DNA of 17,057 nt, from assembly GCA_024635815.1 (NCBI GenBank), contig JAGXIG010000004.1:1-17057 (forward strand). The letters run 5' to 3'. Below, piece after piece: positions 13,849 through 17,057 of this stretch. The translations under genes were made by a program, and so were the position numbers. The notes under the pieces were generated by a model. The model saw only the letters and a program-made list of their open reading frames with translations. It searched no databases and was not told the origin of the DNA. Within the stretch, counting starts at the first letter, position 1. Every line of letters begins with the position of its first letter. Source of the stretch: Salegentibacter sp. GTDB lineage: Bacteria; Bacteroidota; Bacteroidia; Flavobacteriales; Flavobacteriaceae.

Positions 13849-15966
13849 ATGAAATATTCCTTTATCACCCTCCTTTTTTGCTGTAGCTGGAACTTTTATA
13901 GCCAGGCACCCATTGCAGATTCCCTCAATCAAATTGAAAATATAGATTTTATAAAAGCTGATGCTGAAATTTTTGTAGACCCGGTAAATAAAGAGGTTTC
14001 GGGCGATATTAATTACGAGTTCGAAAATTTAAAAAGTATCGATTCGTTCTATGTTGATGCTCGAAATATGAATTTTGATGAGGTTTTGCTGAATGGTGAA
14101 TCAAAAAACTTCAGAAATACCGGGGCACGTATTTGGATAAAAAATGAAATAAATTCTTCCGAAAATAATTCGCTTCAACTGAAATATTCAGTTAAACCAA
14201 AAGAAGCGATCTACTTTATTAATTGGAATATAGCCGATTCTATAAAGGCACCCACACAAATATGGACGCAGGGGCAGGGAAAATATACTTCTAACTGGTT
14301 GCCTTCATTTGACGATCAACGGGAAAAAGTAGAATTTGATATTACCTATCATTTTCCAAAAGATCTGGAAGTAATGGCCAACGGAAAACTCATCGGCACA
14401 TCTATAAACGATTCTTTAAAAAGCTGGAATTTCGAGATGCAACAACCTATGAGCAGTTATTTACTGGCTTTTGCAGCAGCAAATTATGTGGTAGAAGAAA
14501 GTAAATCAGCTTCAGGAGTTTCTTTGCAATATTTTATGCCGGTTTCAGAAAAAGCAAATTTGGAACCCACTTACCGGCATACCAAAACCATTTTTGATTT
14601 TCTGGAAAAAGAAATAGGGTTAGCATATCCGTGGCCGAATTACAAACAGGCGCCTGTACGCGATTTTCTATATTCCGGGATGGAAAATACTACGGCGACT
14701 ATTTTTGATCACGCATTTATCACCGATTCCATAGCCTTTAAAGACCGGAATTACGTGAGTGTAAATGCGCACGAAATGGCGCACCAATGGTTTGGAAATG
14801 TAGTGACTGCAGAAACTGCAAACGATCATTGGTTGCACGAAGGTTTTGCCACATTCTACGCTTTACTCGCCGAACGCGAGATTTTTGGTGACGATTATTA
14901 TTACTGGCAACTTTACCAATCTGGAGAAAAACTTAAAGAATTAAGTGATAATGGTAAGGGCGAAGCGGTAACAAAAGCCAAAGCAAGTTCGTTAACTTAC
15001 TATCAAAAAGGAGCCTGGGCTCTGCATATTTTGAGGGAAAAAGTAGGAGAAACCGCTTTTAAAAATGCAGTGAAGAATTACCTGGAACTCTACAAGTTCA
15101 AGACCGCCACCACCGATAATTTTATTGCCGAAGTTGAAGCAGCCGCCAACATAGATCTCTCAGATTTTATGGCGAAGTGGCTAAACCAAACTGCTTTTCA
15201 GGGTTTTGCTGCTTTAAATTCTTTAAAAGCTTCAGAGTTCATTCAAAATCATTTAAATATTCTGGCGCTTCGGGAAACGCCTTTGGAGAAAAAAGAAGAA
15301 TTTTTAAGTGCAGAACTTGATTTCCCGGTGAGCGATTATACCGGTCAGGAAGTGGTGTACCAATTAGAAGGAGCGACTTCAGCCACAGCGATAAAGCTTT
15401 ATAGAAAAGCTTTTGAAACCAATAATATTTATGTTCGCCAGGCAATCGCAACCAGTATAGAGAGAATTCCGAAGGAATTAAAAACCTCATTTGAATCTTT
15501 ACTAAATGATGAATCCTATATAACCCAGGAAGCCGCTCTGCTAAAATTATGGATGAATTTTCCGCAAGAGGTTTCCACTTATTTAGATAAAACCAAGGGA
15601 ATTGAAGGTTTTACCAATAAAAACGTGCGAATGCTTTGGCTTACCTTAAACCTGGTGACGCCAAATTATGAACCTGAGAAACAGCAGGAAGCATATAATG
15701 AACTTTCGGGCTATACTGCTGTGCATTTTCCAATTGAAGTGCGGGAAAATGCTTTTGGCTATTTATTTCAAATTAATAGTTTTACTACTCAAAACCTGCT
15801 TGATCTTATGCAGGGAACAAAACATCCAACTTATAGGTTTAGAAATTATTCCCGGCAGTTACTAAACCAACTGCTTAAAAACGAAGAATATCGGCAAAAA
15901 TTCATAGCTTTAAAGGATAGACTTTCTCAAAAAGAGTGGGATTATTTACAAACAAAACTCAATTAA
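13849..15966 (+). CDS. Exported M1 family zinc aminopeptidase
   Basis: A 705-aa secreted or periplasmic metallopeptidase that would remove N-terminal residues from peptides. The signal peptide is MKYSFITLLFCCSWNFYSQA. The first beta domain at about 25-215 corresponds to the M1 N-terminal saddle. The exopeptidase motif GMEN is at 277-280. The zinc site is HEMAH (H308, H312), with E309 as general base and E331 in WLHEGFAT as third ligand. A catalytic-domain Tyr lies in the SSLTYYQKGAWALH region. A helical C-terminal part contains HEAT-like repeats. It is shorter than E. coli PepN (870) but of a size usual for flavobacterial M1 proteins. An in-frame TTG at 13828 would put seven residues before a good signal peptide, so I use ATG at 13849. 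Its TAA shares one base with the patatin ATG, so the two are probably co-expressed. Confidence 0.93.
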   Translation: MKYSFITLLFCCSWNFYSQAPIADSLNQIENIDFIKADAEIFVDPVNKEVSGDINYEFENLKSIDSFYVDARNMNFDEVLLNGESKNFRNTGARIWIKNEINSSENNSLQLKYSVKPKEAIYFINWNIADSIKAPTQIWTQGQGKYTSNWLPSFDDQREKVEFDITYHFPKDLEVMANGKLIGTSINDSLKSWNFEMQQPMSSYLLAFAAANYVVEESKSASGVSLQYFMPVSEKANLEPTYRHTKTIFDFLEKEIGLAYPWPNYKQAPVRDFLYSGMENTTATIFDHAFITDSIAFKDRNYVSVNAHEMAHQWFGNVVTAETANDHWLHEGFATFYALLAEREIFGDDYYYWQLYQSGEKLKELSDNGKGEAVTKAKASSLTYYQKGAWALHILREKVGETAFKNAVKNYLELYKFKTATTDNFIAEVEAAANIDLSDFMAKWLNQTAFQGFAALNSLKASEFIQNHLNILALRETPLEKKEEFLSAELDFPVSDYTGQEVVYQLEGATSATAIKLYRKAFETNNIYVRQAIATSIERIPKELKTSFESLLNDESYITQEAALLKLWMNFPQEVSTYLDKTKGIEGFTNKNVRMLWLTLNLVTPNYEPEKQQEAYNELSGYTAVHFPIEVRENAFGYLFQINSFTTQNLLDLMQGTKHPTYRFRNYSRQLLNQLLKNEEYRQKFIALKDRLSQKEWDYLQTKLN

Positions 15967-16868
15967 TGCGGGCATTGGTAATATCGGGAGGAGGCAGCAA
16001 AGGCGCTTTTGCCGGTGGGGTTGCCCAGTATTTAATTGAAGAATTAAAACGCGATTATGACCTTTACCTAGGAACTTCAACCGGGAGTTTACTAATTTCT
16101 CATCTCGCCCTGAATAAGTGTGAAAAGATAAAAGAGATCTATACTTCGGTTAACCAATCCAGTATTTTCAGCAATCGTCCTTTTCTTATCAAGCGGCAGC
16201 ACGGATACGATCAAATTAGCATAAATCACTTTAATGTGATTCTTAATTTTTTGAAAGGAAAAAAGACTTTTGGTGAAAGTAAAAATCTTAAAAAATTGAT
16301 AGAAGAGACCTTAACTAAAGAGGAATTTCTAAGCTTGCAAGCCTCTAAAAAAGATGTTGTAGTTACTGTTTCCAATATTTCCTTAAATACAGTAGAATAT
16401 AAATCGATTAAAGATTTTGAGTACGAAGAATTTTGTGAGTGGATCTGGATTTCCTGCAATTACACACCTTTCATGAGTTTAGTGCAAAAAAATGGGTGCG
16501 AATATGCCGATGGTGGTCTGGGTACTATGGTGCCTATTGAAGAAGCGATAAAACGTGGTGCTACCCATATAGATGCGGTAATTTTGCAAACCGAAGCTAC
16601 ATTTTATAATAGGATGCCTTCGAAAAACGTTTTTGGACTCATCACTAATTTGTTTCGGTTTATGCTAGACAGGATCGAATCACAAAATATTAAAATAGGG
16701 AAATTTGCAGCAGCCAATAGAAACGTAACTATAAATTTTTACTACACGCCTACAGTATTGACTACCAATTCCCTTATTTTTGATGAAAAGCAAATGAAGT
16801 CCTGGTGGAAAACTGGTTATAGGTATGGCAAAGAAAAAAGCGAGGAAATTAATCAAATTGAACCTTAA
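15966..16868 (+). CDS. Patatin-like phospholipase, first of a tandem pair
   Basis: A 300-aa patatin-family serine hydrolase, which would release fatty acids from phospholipids or other acyl esters. The oxyanion-hole motif GGGSKG is at residues 8-13, the nucleophile elbow GTSTG has Ser38, and the catalytic Asp is D182 in ADGGLG. No signal peptide is seen, so cytoplasmic or membrane-associated action is likely. The chosen ATG at 15966 overlaps the aminopeptidase TAA by one base (TAATG); a start at 15936 inside the previous gene would put ten unrelated residues before the conserved MRALVISGGG. All catalytic residues are present. The 3' end overlaps the next patatin in the same TAATG manner. Confidence 0.92.
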   Translation: MRALVISGGGSKGAFAGGVAQYLIEELKRDYDLYLGTSTGSLLISHLALNKCEKIKEIYTSVNQSSIFSNRPFLIKRQHGYDQISINHFNVILNFLKGKKTFGESKNLKKLIEETLTKEEFLSLQASKKDVVVTVSNISLNTVEYKSIKDFEYEEFCEWIWISCNYTPFMSLVQKNGCEYADGGLGTMVPIEEAIKRGATHIDAVILQTEATFYNRMPSKNVFGLITNLFRFMLDRIESQNIKIGKFAAANRNVTINFYYTPTVLTTNSLIFDEKQMKSWWKTGYRYGKEKSEEINQIEP

Positions 16869-17057
16869 TGCGGGCACTGGTAATATCGGGTGGGGGTAGT
16901 AAAGGCGCCTTTGCAGGCGGCGTTGCTCAATATTTAATTCAGGAAGAAGGCAAGAAATACGATTTGTTTCTGGGCACTTCTACCGGGAGTTTGCTTATTC
17001 CGCATTTGGCGATGGGTAATATAGATAAAGTTTATGATATCTATACCAATGTAAATC
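16868..17057 (+). CDS. Second patatin-like phospholipase, cut by the window's right edge
   Basis: The first 63 codons of a gene starting at ATG 16868, one base overlapping the TAA of the preceding patatin. Its first 24 residues are identical to that protein, including the GGGSKG oxyanion hole. The GTSTG nucleophile elbow is also present (LFLGTSTGSLL). After residue 24 the two differ moderately (for example QEEGKKYDLF versus EELKRDYDLY). In the conserved part the DNA differences are nearly all at third codon positions, so both copies appear to be kept under selection. The catalytic Asp lies beyond the window and cannot be checked. Confidence 0.9.
   Translation, partial: MRALVISGGGSKGAFAGGVAQYLIQEEGKKYDLFLGTSTGSLLIPHLAMGNIDKVYDIYTNVN

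Noticed and set aside
16226..16877. Minus-strand frames within the patatin gene (16226-16459 and 16680-16877) as a possible antitoxin or antisense gene
   Set aside because: No motif, no promoter-like signal, and full overlap with a conserved catalytic gene.

Overview
The window looks like chromosomal DNA from a marine-type member of the Flavobacteriaceae (Bacteroidota). The reasons are: AT-rich intergenic DNA, no Shine-Dalgarno signals ahead of starts, TAnnTTTG-like promoter elements, and a protein set typical of that group (DUF4136 lipoprotein, DUF5777 beta-barrel, YceI, DUF2007, a flavobacterial-type M1 aminopeptidase). The genus cannot be fixed from this alone. I see no rRNA, tRNA, CRISPR array, insertion sequence or phage gene.

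Left part (1-5532). A UbiB/ABC1-type kinase gene enters from the left edge. It is split by one in-frame TAA but is otherwise intact, and it ends at a strong hairpin. A 399-base gap follows, holding a decayed palindromic repeat. Then come an orphan fabH, a terminator, and a minus-strand group: a 248-aa two-helix membrane protein, a DUF2007 protein, and a tiny two-helix membrane protein overlapping the DUF2007 stop. Two plus-strand envelope genes follow: an exported fasciclin (FAS1) protein with its own terminator, and a DUF4136 lipoprotein.

Middle (5533-10490). The space between the DUF4136 gene and the convergent pheT holds a 143-base element. Its 17-bp perfect outer stem encloses three symmetric hairpins, giving a cloverleaf-like shape. 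The decayed copy near 1400 shares its motifs. Beyond pheT lies a tight plus-strand operon: a YceI-like exported protein, a DUF5777 outer-membrane barrel and a small lipoprotein with three HxH repeats about 30 residues apart. This operon is the best candidate here for an undescribed functional module, probably an envelope ligand or metal handling set, but its function is inference.

Right part (10491-17057). A minus-strand exported TPR protein with a C-terminal 'LDFLTGDWE' domain is followed by recG (minus). Diverging from recG is a plus-strand run: an exported M1 zinc aminopeptidase followed by two tandem patatin-like phospholipases, each joined to the gene before by a one-base TAATG overlap. 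The second patatin runs off the right edge. The identical junctions and nearly identical N-termini point to gene duplication.
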